A stretch of 64,000 nt of DNA from Azonexus sp. (GTDB lineage: Bacteria > Pseudomonadota > Gammaproteobacteria > Burkholderiales > Rhodocyclaceae): NCBI GenBank assembly GCA_031260295.1, contig JAIRKE010000001.1, positions 186,001 through 250,000 of the forward strand. The letters are read 5' to 3'. A program made the position numbers and the translations under genes. Of the stretch, positions 9,454-19,098 are shown piece by piece. Numbering within the stretch: position 1 is the first letter of the stretch; each line of letters opens with the position of its first letter. The notes under the pieces were generated by a model. It saw only the letters and a list, made by a program, of their open reading frames with translations, had not been told where the DNA came from and did not search any database.

Positions 9454-11526
9454 TCATTCCGCCCCGGCCGTGTTGTTCAGCAGGCTTTGCGTGGCGACAT
9501 GCAGGAAGGCGTCCAGTTGCTCGCGCAATTCGTGTTCGCCGGCGTCATCCTTGATTTCCGTGGCTTTCGGGTCGTGCCAGAGCTGGTATTGGTACAGCTT
9601 GGGAGCCTGTCCCTTGGCTTGGATCAGGATTCGGTCGCCGTGGATGATGGCGACGACCTGCTCGTCGCCCGAGGGCTTGATGATGCCGAAACCTGGGTCG
9701 CCGGCCGGCAGGGTCAGCAAGTCGCGGCCCCAGCACTGGTGGCGGGTCGGTCCGCCGAGCCGGCCCATGATGGTGGGCACGATGTCGACCTGGGTGCCGA
9801 CGGTGTCGCGCACGGTGCCGAATTTTTCCTGGATGCCGGGAGCAATCAGCAGCAGCGGCACGTTGAAACGAGCCAGGTTCATTTCGGTCAATTGCTCGCC
9901 GCTGCCAAAGCCGTGGTCGCCGACGATGACGAACAGCGTTTCCTTGAAGAAGGGCTGGTCGCGGATTTGTTCAAAGAAGCGGCCGAGTGCCCAGTCGGAA
10001 TAACGCATCGCCGTCAGGTGTTGGTCGTACCCGCCATAGCCGGTGACCGGCGCCACCGGCAGTTGCGCCGGCAGGGCGTAGGGGGTGTGGTTGGAGAGCG
10101 TTTGCAGGATGGCGTAGAAGGGCTTGTTGCTTGGGCGCTTGCTCAGTTCGGCGGCGGCGCGGTCGAACATGTCCTGGTCGGAAACGCCCCAGGTCGGATC
10201 GAAGACGACGGGGTTGGCGTAATCGAAGCGGCCGATGAAATTGCTGATGCCCTGCTTGCCGAAAAAGCCGCGCTGGTTGTCCCAGGCGAAATCGCCGTTG
10301 TAGACGTAGAGGTCGTCCAGCTTGCGCGGCTTGAGCAGCACCGGCAGCCCGGAAAAATCGTTGTTGCCCTCCGGCGTTTGCATCAGATATTCGAAGGCCG
10401 GCAGGTTGGGGAAGCAACTGATCGAGGCGAAAGTCCCCTGATGGGTATGGGTGCCGTTGGCGAAAAAGCGGGTGAATAACAGCCCTTCGCCGGCCAGCTT
10501 GTCGAAATACGGGGTGATGTCGCCCTGGCCGCCGAGAACGCCGACGTGGCGGCTAGCGAAGCTTTCCATCAGGATCAGCACGACGTTCTTTACCGGCAGC
10601 GTGCCGGCGGCCGGCGGCGTGGTGGTCCGCAGCACCGCTGCCCGATCTTCGGCGAGCGGCGTGTCGTGGTCGGTCAGCAACATACGGCGGACGATTTGCA
10701 GCGCCTCGGGCCAGGGGAGGCTGCTTTGCCAGACATTGTTTCGATGATCGGAGAAGTGGGATTGGGCGGCCGAAATCAGCGACAGCGTGCCGTTCAATCC
10801 CAGTTGATTGGCGAATACCGATTCGGTGGTGAAGGCGTCGCCCCAGCGTAGCGGCGGCCCCTGGCGCAGGGTGCCGCGCGAGCCGAGGAGCGCGAGCACG
10901 AGGCAAAGCGCGAAGGCGACGAGACGCACGGGCAGCCGCTCGGACCACGCTGGCGCAGCGCTCTGGATTGCCGCCGGGGCGGGCCGGCAGTAGCGGCCGA
11001 TCCGCCAGAAGCTCCAGGCCAGCGCGGCGGAAACCAGGCTCCAGGCCAACAGGTAGTGGATCACCGGGAAGCCGTACCAGAGCATGCTGAGAACCGTTTT
11101 GGGATCTTCCTTCAGGTACTGGAACACCAGCCCGTTCAGCCGCTGGTTGAATTCGCGGTAGAAATCCAGTTCGATCAGGCCGAGGAATAGCGTCAGGCTG
11201 GCAAACAGGGTCAGCCAGCCGACCATCAGCCGCCGCGCCTGCATCGCCTTGCGGCTGAGCAGGGCGAGCAGCAGCGGCGCGCAGCCCCAGATGGCCAGCC
11301 GCAGGTCGAAGCGCAGGCCGTTGCCGAAGGCTTCGGCCAGATCGCCGGCCGAGGCGCCGCCGACCTGCGCCCAGTTGTAGACCAGCAGCGCCAGCCGCAG
11401 CAGGGAGTACATCAGCAGCAGCACCAGCAGGCTCAGGGCGGTGAAGGACAGATGGTCCTTCAGGCGGAGAGAGATGGCTTGAGACGAAATGGGGGAGGCG
11501 GAAGAAAGTGGCTTATCGTTTGGCAT
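9454..11526 (-). CDS. LTA synthase family transferase (membrane sulfatase-fold)
   Basis: A 690-residue inner-membrane enzyme of the LtaS/EptA/OpgB superfamily, which moves phosphoglycerol or phosphoethanolamine from phospholipids to an envelope glycan or lipid. About five membrane helices fill residues 25-220. The periplasmic alkaline-phosphatase-like domain follows, with the metal-site segment LILMESFASRH, the likely nucleophile Thr in NGTHTHQGT, and the second metal site VGDHGFGSG. In a Gram-negative cell the target is likely lipid A/LPS or osmoregulated glucans rather than teichoic acid. A second paralogue lies 86 bases upstream in the same direction. Confidence 0.87.
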   Translation of the reverse strand: MPNDKPLSSASPISSQAISLRLKDHLSFTALSLLVLLLMYSLLRLALLVYNWAQVGGASAGDLAEAFGNGLRFDLRLAIWGCAPLLLALLSRKAMQARRLMVGWLTLFASLTLFLGLIELDFYREFNQRLNGLVFQYLKEDPKTVLSMLWYGFPVIHYLLAWSLVSAALAWSFWRIGRYCRPAPAAIQSAAPAWSERLPVRLVAFALCLVLALLGSRGTLRQGPPLRWGDAFTTESVFANQLGLNGTLSLISAAQSHFSDHRNNVWQSSLPWPEALQIVRRMLLTDHDTPLAEDRAAVLRTTTPPAAGTLPVKNVVLILMESFASRHVGVLGGQGDITPYFDKLAGEGLLFTRFFANGTHTHQGTFASISCFPNLPAFEYLMQTPEGNNDFSGLPVLLKPRKLDDLYVYNGDFAWDNQRGFFGKQGISNFIGRFDYANPVVFDPTWGVSDQDMFDRAAAELSKRPSNKPFYAILQTLSNHTPYALPAQLPVAPVTGYGGYDQHLTAMRYSDWALGRFFEQIRDQPFFKETLFVIVGDHGFGSGEQLTEMNLARFNVPLLLIAPGIQEKFGTVRDTVGTQVDIVPTIMGRLGGPTRHQCWGRDLLTLPAGDPGFGIIKPSGDEQVVAIIHGDRILIQAKGQAPKLYQYQLWHDPKATEIKDDAGEHELREQLDAFLHVATQSLLNNTAGAE

Positions 11527-11612
11527 GGGCGGTATGAGTCAGAAAAGCTCCCCGTTGGGAGCCGGTATTGACGGTCCAGGAAGCGCACAGCAGTCGCATC
11601 GTCAACTCCCGC

Positions 11613-13568
11613 TCAATGCGGCGCTCCGGTTTTTGTGAGCAATTCCGGCCGCCAGGCAAGCAGGCCCTGGCGGAAGGCGTGGCTGGCGCCTTCGTAATAG
11701 GCGATGTTGCGGCGGATCAGCGGCTCGGCGAGCGTGCCGGTCTGTTCGCGGCTTTCGCCGAGAGCGTCGTCGTGGCGGCGGATAGCCTTGCGCGGGCTGA
11801 GGATCGCCAAATCCTTGCCGTCGAACAAGCCGAGGTGCTGATAGTTGCCGATCACCGTGCGGCCCGGCCGGTTTTCGTCGAGCAGCACGTTGCGGCCGAA
11901 AAAGGTCGATACGTAATCCATGTTCAGCAACCCGAGCAGTGTCGGGGCGAGGTCGATCTGGCTGGTCAGCGTCGACACCTCGCGCGGGGCGATCCAGCCG
12001 GGAGCGTAGATGAACAACGGAATGTGGTAATTGGCGACCGGCAAATCCTCGTGTCCCGCGCTGCCGGCCGTATGGTCGGCGACGAAGATGAATACGGTGT
12101 CGGCGAACCACGGCCGGGCGCGTGCCTGTTCGAGAAAGCGGCCGATCGCGTAATCGGTGTATTTGACCGCGCCTGCGCGCCCGCTGCCGGAGGGAATGTC
12201 GATACGGCCGTCCGGATAGGTGTAGGGGCGGTGATTGGAGGTGGTCATCAAGTGCAGGAAGAAAGGCTGGCCAGTGGCATGGTCCTGGTCGGCAAGCTTG
12301 AGCGCCTGGGCGTAGAGATCCTCGTCCGACATGCCCCAAGCGTTGCGAAACTGCATCTCGCCGTCGGGAACGCTGCTCTGGTCGACGATGCGATAACCAT
12401 TGCCGGCGAAAAAGCGGCTCATATTATCAAAATAGCCGCGACCGCCGTAGACAAACACGCTGTCGTAACCCTTGACCACCAGTTGCTGGCCGAGGCTGGC
12501 GTAACCGCTCTCGCGGCCGATGCGCTTGACGATTGAGCGGCCGGGCGTCGGCGGAATCGACAGGGTGATGGCTTCCAGCCCGCGATCAGTGCGCGTGCCG
12601 GTGGCCTGGAAATTATTGAAAAACAGGCTTTCCCGGCGCAGCGCATCGAGATGGGGCGTCAATCCCCGGGTATCGCCGAAACTGCCGAGATACTTGGCGC
12701 TGAGGCTCTCGATGGTGACGAGCACGATGTTGCGGCGTAGCTCGCCGCCCGGATTGGCGATGGCTCGACGGATATCCAGCGGGTCATTGCCCAGAAAGCG
12801 GGCGTTCGGCTCGGCCACTTCCGCGCGCAGCAGCGCGGCCGTCTCGCTATCGGGCAGGGTGGCGTAGAACTGGCGGTAGTCGATCTCGTTGTTGCGGAAG
12901 GCGGCGAAAAACTGGAACGGTCCATTGCCGGCCAGTTCCGCCTGGTAGATGTTGCCGCCCCGGGGACGGGGGAAGTCCTGGCCGATTACGGCCAGATTGA
13001 GGGCGGCGGCGAGCAGCAGCAAGCCGAGGCCACGCAGCCGCGCGGCGTGGGGCAGCGATGGGGCCGTCAGAGCAGCCATCAGTGGCCGACGCAAGGCCAG
13101 GGTGGCGATGCCAGCCAGTAGCGCCAGCAGTGCCAGCAGCGGAACGATCGGATAGGACTCAAGGATGTTGTCGACGACCTCCTTTGAATAGATCAGGTAG
13201 TCGACGGCGATGAAATTGAAGCGCACGCCGAACTCGTCCCAGAACAGCCACTCGGCGGCGGCGACGAAGAACATGGCGAACAGGCTGAGGCCGGTCAGCA
13301 CAACCAGGAAAACGCGGTGGCCACGGCTTCGCCATAGCCTTTCCGGGCACAGCGCCAGATAAAAGGCGAGCGGCAGCGCGGCATAGAGCAGAAAAGCCAG
13401 GTCGTAAGCCGTGCCGAGCGCGACGATGCGCAGGAGGTCAAACACGCCGACCGCGGCTTCGGGCAGGTGGGTCAGCAGCAGCGTACTGCGCGTCAGGAAG
13501 AACACCGCCAGCCAGCAAGCGACGAGCAGGCCGAGATAGCGGGTTTGGGCGTGGCGAGGAAGGAACAT
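11613..13568 (-). CDS. Second LTA synthase family transferase
   Basis: A 651-residue paralogue of the downstream enzyme with the same plan: about five N-terminal helices and a periplasmic sulfatase-fold domain. The key sites are LVTIESLSAKYLG, the probable nucleophile Thr in ATGTRTDRG, and FVADHTAGSAG. The start at 13568 was chosen over an upstream in-frame start because residue 1 then begins just before the first helix. It is divergent from a two-component system, and the shared 150-base spacer holds regularly spaced GTCAA boxes, so it may be a target of that regulator. The exact donor and acceptor are unknown. Confidence 0.86.
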   Translation of the reverse strand: MFLPRHAQTRYLGLLVACWLAVFFLTRSTLLLTHLPEAAVGVFDLLRIVALGTAYDLAFLLYAALPLAFYLALCPERLWRSRGHRVFLVVLTGLSLFAMFFVAAAEWLFWDEFGVRFNFIAVDYLIYSKEVVDNILESYPIVPLLALLALLAGIATLALRRPLMAALTAPSLPHAARLRGLGLLLLAAALNLAVIGQDFPRPRGGNIYQAELAGNGPFQFFAAFRNNEIDYRQFYATLPDSETAALLRAEVAEPNARFLGNDPLDIRRAIANPGGELRRNIVLVTIESLSAKYLGSFGDTRGLTPHLDALRRESLFFNNFQATGTRTDRGLEAITLSIPPTPGRSIVKRIGRESGYASLGQQLVVKGYDSVFVYGGRGYFDNMSRFFAGNGYRIVDQSSVPDGEMQFRNAWGMSDEDLYAQALKLADQDHATGQPFFLHLMTTSNHRPYTYPDGRIDIPSGSGRAGAVKYTDYAIGRFLEQARARPWFADTVFIFVADHTAGSAGHEDLPVANYHIPLFIYAPGWIAPREVSTLTSQIDLAPTLLGLLNMDYVSTFFGRNVLLDENRPGRTVIGNYQHLGLFDGKDLAILSPRKAIRRHDDALGESREQTGTLAEPLIRRNIAYYEGASHAFRQGLLAWRPELLTKTGAPH

Positions 13569-13614
13569 CGGATACGCGCGGATCGGAAACGAAGCGCAGT
13601 CTGGGCGACACCGT

Positions 13615-13689
13615 GTCAAGGGCGCGTCAAGGAGTCGTCAAAAAAGCGTCAAAACAGGGGTAAGGTCAAAATGCCGGGCGGGCTATACT
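13615..13689 (+). promoter_or_regulatory. Phased GTCAA operator array plus -10 box
   Basis: GTCAA occurs at 13615, 13626, 13637 and 13648 in exact 11-bp steps, with a fifth copy at 13665. A good -10 box (TATACT, 13684-13689) follows, while the -35 position is poor. Direct repeats one helical turn apart are how OmpR-family regulators bind DNA. The array sits directly before an OmpR-family gene and is shared with the divergent transferase gene. I infer an autoregulated, activator-dependent promoter. Confidence 0.65.
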
Positions 13690-13721
13690 GCGCTTACTGC
13701 TCGCCAAAAAAACCGAAACGC

Positions 13722-14399
13722 ATGCGCCTGCTCGTCATCGAAGATCATCCCGACATCCTCGCCAACGTCGTCGATTTCCTGGAAGCCGCCGGCCACATCG
13801 TCGATTGCGCCGGCAACGGGCCGGGCGGCCTGCACTTGGCGTTGACCGGGCATTACGATCTGATCGTCCTCGACGTGATGCTGCCGGGCATGGACGGCTA
13901 CCAGGTTTGCCGCAGCTTGCGCGACAGCGGCAGCCAGACGCCGGTGATCATGCTGACCGCGCGTGATGCGCTTGACGACCGCCTGCACGGCTTGCGCACC
14001 GGGGCCGACGATTATCTGGTCAAGCCCTTCGCGCTGGCCGAACTGGAGGCGCGCATCGAGGCGGTGCTGCGGCGGACGCTGGGCGCCCGCCAGCGGCTGC
14101 AAGTCGCCGACCTGGCGCTCGATCTCGATACCTGGCGCGTCACCCGGGCGGGGCAGACGTTGCGCCTCAATCCCGCCTGTCTCAAGCTGCTCGAAGTCCT
14201 GATGCGCAAGAGTCCCGGCATCGTCCGCCGGGAAGCGCTGGAAACGGCGCTGTGGGGCGACGATCCGCCGGCCAGCGACAGCCTGCGCAGCCACCTGCAC
14301 CTGTTGCGCCAAGCCGTGGACCGACCGTTCCCACGGCGACTGTTGCATACCGTACACGGTGTCGGCTATCGACTCGCGGAGGATGATCGTGATGACTAG
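13722..14399 (+). CDS. OmpR/PhoP-family response regulator
   Basis: A 225-residue DNA-binding response regulator. The receiver domain has acidic residues near the start (VIEDHP), the phospho-acceptor Asp51 in LDVMLPGMDG, and the conserved Lys in YLVKPF. A winged-helix DNA-binding domain fills about residues 125-222. The ATG at 13722 gives the standard receiver start, and the frame is open upstream without homology. The stop overlaps the kinase gene. Its neighbours, two LTA-synthase-type transferases and an ArnT-like enzyme, suggest PmrA- or ColR-like control of envelope modification. This is inferred from context. Confidence 0.92.
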   Translation: MRLLVIEDHPDILANVVDFLEAAGHIVDCAGNGPGGLHLALTGHYDLIVLDVMLPGMDGYQVCRSLRDSGSQTPVIMLTARDALDDRLHGLRTGADDYLVKPFALAELEARIEAVLRRTLGARQRLQVADLALDLDTWRVTRAGQTLRLNPACLKLLEVLMRKSPGIVRREALETALWGDDPPASDSLRSHLHLLRQAVDRPFPRRLLHTVHGVGYRLAEDDRDD

Positions 14400-15651
14400 G
14401 CAACCGCTCGCCCGCCGCATCCTGCTGTCGTTTACCTTGCTGACCGTGCTGATCGCCGGTCTCTATGCCGGAGCCATCGTAGTCTTCATCCATATCGTCG
14501 AGGACGACCTGATCGGCGACGAACTGCGCAGCGAGATGGCGGCGGCCGAGGAGGTGTATCGGAACAGCCAGCGGATTCCCGATATCAGCGGCGGTAGCAC
14601 GCTTTACGTGCCTGAGCTGGATGGCAAGGCCCTGCCGCCGGATTTCGCCGGTATCCGCGACGGCTACCAGGAAGTCGTCAGCGCCAGCGGCGCCTGGTAC
14701 GTACTGGAAACGACCGTCGACGGCCGCCGCTTCATCTTGGTCCGCAACCAGGATGCTTTCGAGGCGCATGAGAATATGATGATCCGGATCGTCATGATCG
14801 GGTTGGTTCTGGCTATCGCGCTGGCCTTCGTTATTGGCCGCCTGACTGTGCGCCGGGTGATCGACCCGGTGATCCGCCTGGCCGGGCAAGTGCGCGACCG
14901 CGACCGGATGCTGGCGCTGACGCCGCCTCTGGCGGCGGATTACGGCGATGACGAACTGGGCCAATTGGCGCATGCCTTCGATCTGGCGTTTGGCCGGCTG
15001 GGCACGGCCGTCGAACGCGAGCGCCTGTTCACCAGCGACGTCAGCCACGAACTGCGGACCCCGCTGATGATTGTCGGCACCTCGGCCGAGCTGCTGGCGC
15101 GAGGTGATTTGCCGGAGCCGGCGCGTCGCCATGTCGAGCGCATCGGCAAGGCGACGGCGGAAATGCAATCGCTGGTCGACACTTTCCTGCAATTGGCGCG
15201 GGCGCAAGGCACTCACCCGGCTCCGGTGGAGGGGACAACCCTGGCGGCCATGGCCGACGAGTTGGCGGCCGCCTGGCGGCCCGAGATCGCCGCCCGCGGT
15301 CTGGCCTTCGTGCTGCGCCACGACGAGGAGGTGCCGGGCAACTGGCACCCGACGTTGTTGCGCGTGGTCATCAACAACCTGCTACGCAATGCGCTGCATT
15401 ACACCGAGCGGGGAGAAATCCGGCTGATCGTCGGCGCCGGCGGCTTCCGTGTCGAGGATACCGGGCTGGGCATTGCCGTCGACGAGATGGACGATATGTT
15501 CCGGCCCTTCGTCCGCGGCCAGCGTGCGCGCGGCGAGGGGCTTGGCCTCGGCTTGTCGCTGGTCCGCCGGATTTGCGAGCAGCAGGGCTGGACGATCACC
15601 GCCGGCAATCTCGACAACGGCGGCAGTTGCTTCACCGTGCGGCTGATTTGA
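14392..15651 (+). CDS. Sensor histidine kinase
   Basis: A 419-residue membrane kinase paired with the preceding regulator. Helices near residues 10-32 and 128-150 flank a periplasmic sensor loop of about 95 residues. A HAMP-like linker follows, then the H-box SDVSHELRTPL with the phosphorylated His, and ATPase motifs (N-box NNLLRNALHY, VEDTGLGI, GEGLGLGLSLV). The start at 14392 overlaps the regulator stop by 8 bases and has GGAGG nine bases upstream. The sensor loop is not rich in the ExxE or acidic metal motifs of PmrB/ColS, so the signal is unknown. Confidence 0.92.
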   Translation: MTRQPLARRILLSFTLLTVLIAGLYAGAIVVFIHIVEDDLIGDELRSEMAAAEEVYRNSQRIPDISGGSTLYVPELDGKALPPDFAGIRDGYQEVVSASGAWYVLETTVDGRRFILVRNQDAFEAHENMMIRIVMIGLVLAIALAFVIGRLTVRRVIDPVIRLAGQVRDRDRMLALTPPLAADYGDDELGQLAHAFDLAFGRLGTAVERERLFTSDVSHELRTPLMIVGTSAELLARGDLPEPARRHVERIGKATAEMQSLVDTFLQLARAQGTHPAPVEGTTLAAMADELAAAWRPEIAARGLAFVLRHDEEVPGNWHPTLLRVVINNLLRNALHYTERGEIRLIVGAGGFRVEDTGLGIAVDEMDDMFRPFVRGQRARGEGLGLGLSLVRRICEQQGWTITAGNLDNGGSCFTVRLI

Positions 15652-15732
15652 CCAAGGGCCGAGCGCAAGCCTCGGCAGGAGTTGCGTGCTGGAGGCGGCG
15701 CGCAATCGCCACGCCAGCCCTCCCCGCGAGAT

Positions 15733-17412
15733 TCATGGTTTGCTCACCACGATACTTGCTTCGTTCTGGTAGAGAATTTTCATCGCCAGACCTTCCTGTT
15801 CCAGCAAGGGATAGTAACGAAGCGGCATGATCGCCATCGCCTCCGGCTGCGCCTGCCAGGCTTGCGCCAGACTAGGCAGGTCCGGCAGCACGCGCCATGG
15901 TTCCTGGGCGATGCCGAAGTTCAATTCCTTCTCCTTGTTATCAACCAGCGTCAGCGTGCGATTGAGGTAGAAGGGCAGGGTCTGATCGTACATGCCGACC
16001 GCGTAGAACGGCATGTCCGGCTTCATGTAAGGCCGGACCGCATCGGCGAGCAGATAAGAGGAGCGTTCCCTAGCGATGGTGTTGTAACCCGACGCGGCAA
16101 GCTGCGCCGCGATCAGCGAGCCGAGCGCCAGCGCCAGCACCGCCGCCATCTTGCGCGTGCGGCGCAACAACAGCAGCGCGGCGATGGTGCCGACCAGCCA
16201 GCATAGCGCCGCGCCACCCAGCCACAGGGCGTATTCGGCATACAACTGCTGCCGCAACGGCGTGCGGGCGAAATGGCCGCTGAACGGCACCGCCGCCATG
16301 ATCAACAAAGGCAGCGCAATCGTCGGCGCGATCAGCCAGAACAAGCGGCGCTCGGTCATCAGGGTCAGTTGCCGTCCCATCAGCAGCGCCAGTGCGGGGA
16401 GCATCGGCAACAGGTAGGACGGCAATTTGGAGCCGGACACCGAGAAAAATACGTAAACGAATCCGCTCCAGAACAGCAGGAAGCGCACCGGATTGAATGC
16501 GCCGACACGGCCCGCGCTGTTTTTCCAGGCCCGCAGCACGGTATCGAACATCAACAGCGTCCACGGCAACATGCCGAACAGCAGGATGGGAATAAAGTAG
16601 TGCCAGGGCTGATAACGATCCAGTTCCTTGGTGGTGAAGCGCGTCCAGTGCTCGTAGATGAAAAATTTCTGGAAGAATTCTGGATTTGCCTGCATCACCA
16701 GATAAAACCACGGCGCCGAAACCAGCAGGAACAGCAGCAATCCGATGCCCCAGTGCATGCGTTTCCATACGGACCAATCGCGCTGGAATACGCAATACAG
16801 GAACAGCGCCGCGCCGGGCAGCACCGGCCCCATCAATCCCTTGCTCAACATCGCCAGCGCCAGCGCAATCCAGGCCAGCCACATCCAGTTGCGCGCCGCC
16901 TTGTTGCCCTGAGCGCCGGAAGCCCCGGCATCGGCGACTTCCTGCTGCGCCAGCAGCAAGCTGACGATGCCCAGCGTCAGGAAAAAGGTCACGCCCATGT
17001 CCAGCGTATTGATATGCGCCATCTGCACATAGAGCTGGCTGCTGCCGAGCAGCATGGCGGCGTAAAATCCGGCCGCCGGCCCGAATAGCCGTTTGCCCGC
17101 GAACCCGACCAGCAGAACGCCGGCAAACCCCGTCAGCGCAACCCACAGCCGTGCCGTCCATTGATGCACGCCGAAAATTTCGTAAGCCGTCGCCGTCGCC
17201 CAGTATTGCAGCGGCGGCTTCTCGAAATACTTGATGTCATTCAGACGCGGCGTGACCCAATCGCCGCTTGCCGCCATCTCGCGCGCTATCTCGGCATAAC
17301 GGCCTTCGTCGGTAGGGATGATTTTGCGGTGTTCGATATTGCCGAACCAGATGGCGGCAACGGCCAGCAGCAGTAGCCAGAACGTGCGTCTGGAAAGGGT
17401 TGAGGATTCCAT
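15733..17412 (-). CDS. ArnT-like undecaprenyl-linked glycosyltransferase
   Basis: A 559-residue GT83-family membrane enzyme. It has about 12 helices, the catalytic-loop motif DEGRYAEIAREM near residue 35, and a C-terminal soluble domain from about residue 440. ArnT itself transfers 4-amino-4-deoxyarabinose from undecaprenyl phosphate to lipid A and gives polymyxin resistance. Relatives use other sugars. No arnBCAD genes are present in the window, so the sugar is uncertain. It is convergent with the two-component system, which fits a role in envelope modification. Confidence 0.85.
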   Translation of the reverse strand: MESSTLSRRTFWLLLLAVAAIWFGNIEHRKIIPTDEGRYAEIAREMAASGDWVTPRLNDIKYFEKPPLQYWATATAYEIFGVHQWTARLWVALTGFAGVLLVGFAGKRLFGPAAGFYAAMLLGSSQLYVQMAHINTLDMGVTFFLTLGIVSLLLAQQEVADAGASGAQGNKAARNWMWLAWIALALAMLSKGLMGPVLPGAALFLYCVFQRDWSVWKRMHWGIGLLLFLLVSAPWFYLVMQANPEFFQKFFIYEHWTRFTTKELDRYQPWHYFIPILLFGMLPWTLLMFDTVLRAWKNSAGRVGAFNPVRFLLFWSGFVYVFFSVSGSKLPSYLLPMLPALALLMGRQLTLMTERRLFWLIAPTIALPLLIMAAVPFSGHFARTPLRQQLYAEYALWLGGAALCWLVGTIAALLLLRRTRKMAAVLALALGSLIAAQLAASGYNTIARERSSYLLADAVRPYMKPDMPFYAVGMYDQTLPFYLNRTLTLVDNKEKELNFGIAQEPWRVLPDLPSLAQAWQAQPEAMAIMPLRYYPLLEQEGLAMKILYQNEASIVVSKP

Positions 17413-17516
17413 GGGGAGAAGGGAAAAATGAGAGCAGCCGGATTCTATCGTTCAATTACTCGTGAGTCAGAGAGCTAGACGACGCCCGGGCGTTTGCACC
17501 CGCTGGAAGTCGCGGC

Positions 17517-18914
17517 TCAGGCCCCGTCGTTGTGTAGCACCGCGTGGCGCCGGGCGTAGAGGAAATAAACGGCCAGGCCCAGCGCCAGCCAGACCAGGAA
17601 GGCGATCCAGGTCATCTTTTGCAAGTGGGCCATCAGGAACAGGCAGAAGGCCACCGACAACAGCGGCACCGCCGGCACGCCGGGGCAGAGGAAGGCGCGT
17701 GGCAGTTCGGGGTGGGTGCGGCGCAGCACCAGCACGGAAATGGAAATCAGCGTGAAGGCCGCCAGCGTGCCGATGTTGATCAATTCAGCCAGTACGTTGA
17801 GCGGCACGAAGGCGGCGATGGTGGCAAAAACGATGCCGACGGTCCAAGTGGCGACGTAGGGCGTTGCATGCACCGGGTGCACCGCCGACAGCCGTCTGGG
17901 CAGCAGACCGTCGCGCGACATGGCGAAGATGATGCGGGTCTGCCCATAGGTCATGACTAGAATCACCGTGGTCATACCGACGATTGCGCCCAGGTCGACG
18001 AAGCCCGCTACCCACTTCTGGCCGGCCAACTGCAGCGCCAGGGAAACCGGATGATCGATCCCGGCGAACTGCTGGAACGGCACGATGCCAGTCATGATCG
18101 CCGCCATCGTCACGTACAGCACGGTGCACACCGCCAGCGAGCCGATGATGCCGATCGGCAGGTCGCGGTGTGGATTGCGCACTTCCTCGGCAGCCGAGGT
18201 CACGGCGTCGAAACCGATGAAGGCGAAGAACACCAGTGCCGCCGCGTTGAACACGCCGGCCGCGCCGAAGGGGGCAAACGGCCGCCAGTTGGCCGGCTCC
18301 ACGTGCCAGACACCGACGGCGATGAAGAGCAGCACGACGCTGATCTTGATGGCTACCATCACGTTGTTGAAACGCGCCGATTCGCGCACGCCGTAGGCTA
18401 CCAGGGCAGTGATAGTCAGCATGATGAGCAGGGCCGGCAGATTGATCAGGGTGACGACCCCCGGCAGCGCACCGGGCGCGGCGGTCAGCGCCGTCGGCAG
18501 GCCCAGGCCGAAGCCGGCCAACAGCGACTGGAAATAGCCGGACCAGCCGACCGATACCGCCGAGGTGGCCAATCCGTACTCCAGCAGCATGTCCCAGCCG
18601 ATCATCCAGGCAACGATTTCGCCCAGCGTGGCGTAGCAATAGGTGTAGATGGAGCCGGAAACCGGGATCGCCGAGGCGAACTCGGCATAGCACAGCGCGG
18701 CCAAGCCACAGGCCAGCGCGGCGATGACGAAGGACAGCATCAGCGCCGGCCCGGCGGTCAGCGCACCGGTACCGGTAAGCACGAAAATGCCGGTGCCGAC
18801 GATGGCGCCGATGCCCATCAGAACCAGATCGAGCGGACCGAGCACTTTCTTCAGGCCATCGTTGCGGGCCACGGCCAGCATGGCGTCGATGTTCTTGGTG
18901 CGGAATAAATTCAT
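17517..18914 (-). CDS. APC-superfamily amino acid permease (CAT type)
   Basis: A 465-residue cation/proton-coupled amino acid transporter with about 12 helices. The helix-1 substrate signature GAIVGTGIFVLTG is clear, and the N-terminal soluble segment matches the YfnA/CAT subfamily. The start at 18914 was chosen because MNLFRTKNIDAM is typical of the family. An upstream extension of 44 residues has no family-like features. The substrate could be cationic or branched-chain amino acids and cannot be decided from sequence. Confidence 0.88.
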   Translation of the reverse strand: MNLFRTKNIDAMLAVARNDGLKKVLGPLDLVLMGIGAIVGTGIFVLTGTGALTAGPALMLSFVIAALACGLAALCYAEFASAIPVSGSIYTYCYATLGEIVAWMIGWDMLLEYGLATSAVSVGWSGYFQSLLAGFGLGLPTALTAAPGALPGVVTLINLPALLIMLTITALVAYGVRESARFNNVMVAIKISVVLLFIAVGVWHVEPANWRPFAPFGAAGVFNAAALVFFAFIGFDAVTSAAEEVRNPHRDLPIGIIGSLAVCTVLYVTMAAIMTGIVPFQQFAGIDHPVSLALQLAGQKWVAGFVDLGAIVGMTTVILVMTYGQTRIIFAMSRDGLLPRRLSAVHPVHATPYVATWTVGIVFATIAAFVPLNVLAELINIGTLAAFTLISISVLVLRRTHPELPRAFLCPGVPAVPLLSVAFCLFLMAHLQKMTWIAFLVWLALGLAVYFLYARRHAVLHNDGA

Positions 18915-19040
18915 CCAATCCCCTGCGGCGGACGGTTCCGCCAGATCCGCGCTGGATGGCCGGCGATAAAACCCAGAATAATCGTCCCGATAGTAGCAAA
19001 ATCGGTCCCGTAACGACGGGGTGGGGCGTAATCCGCTGCC

Positions 19041-19068
19041 AAACAAAAAAACGGGCCATCAGGCCCGT
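19041..19068 (-). terminator. Intrinsic terminator after the PEP-CTERM gene
   Basis: A 7-bp stem (ACGGGCC / GGCCCGT) with a 4-base loop. Read on the minus strand it is followed by a run of seven T and then GTTT. It lies 30 bases after the PEP-CTERM stop codon. Confidence 0.85.
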
Positions 19069-19098
19069 TTTCTGGTTTGACTGGCAGATTTCCGCTAT

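Noticed and set aside
13615-13669. GTCAA repeats as a possible CRISPR or tandem-repeat locus
   Set aside because: Units are only 5 bases with 6-base gaps and sit in a promoter. They fit response-regulator boxes much better.
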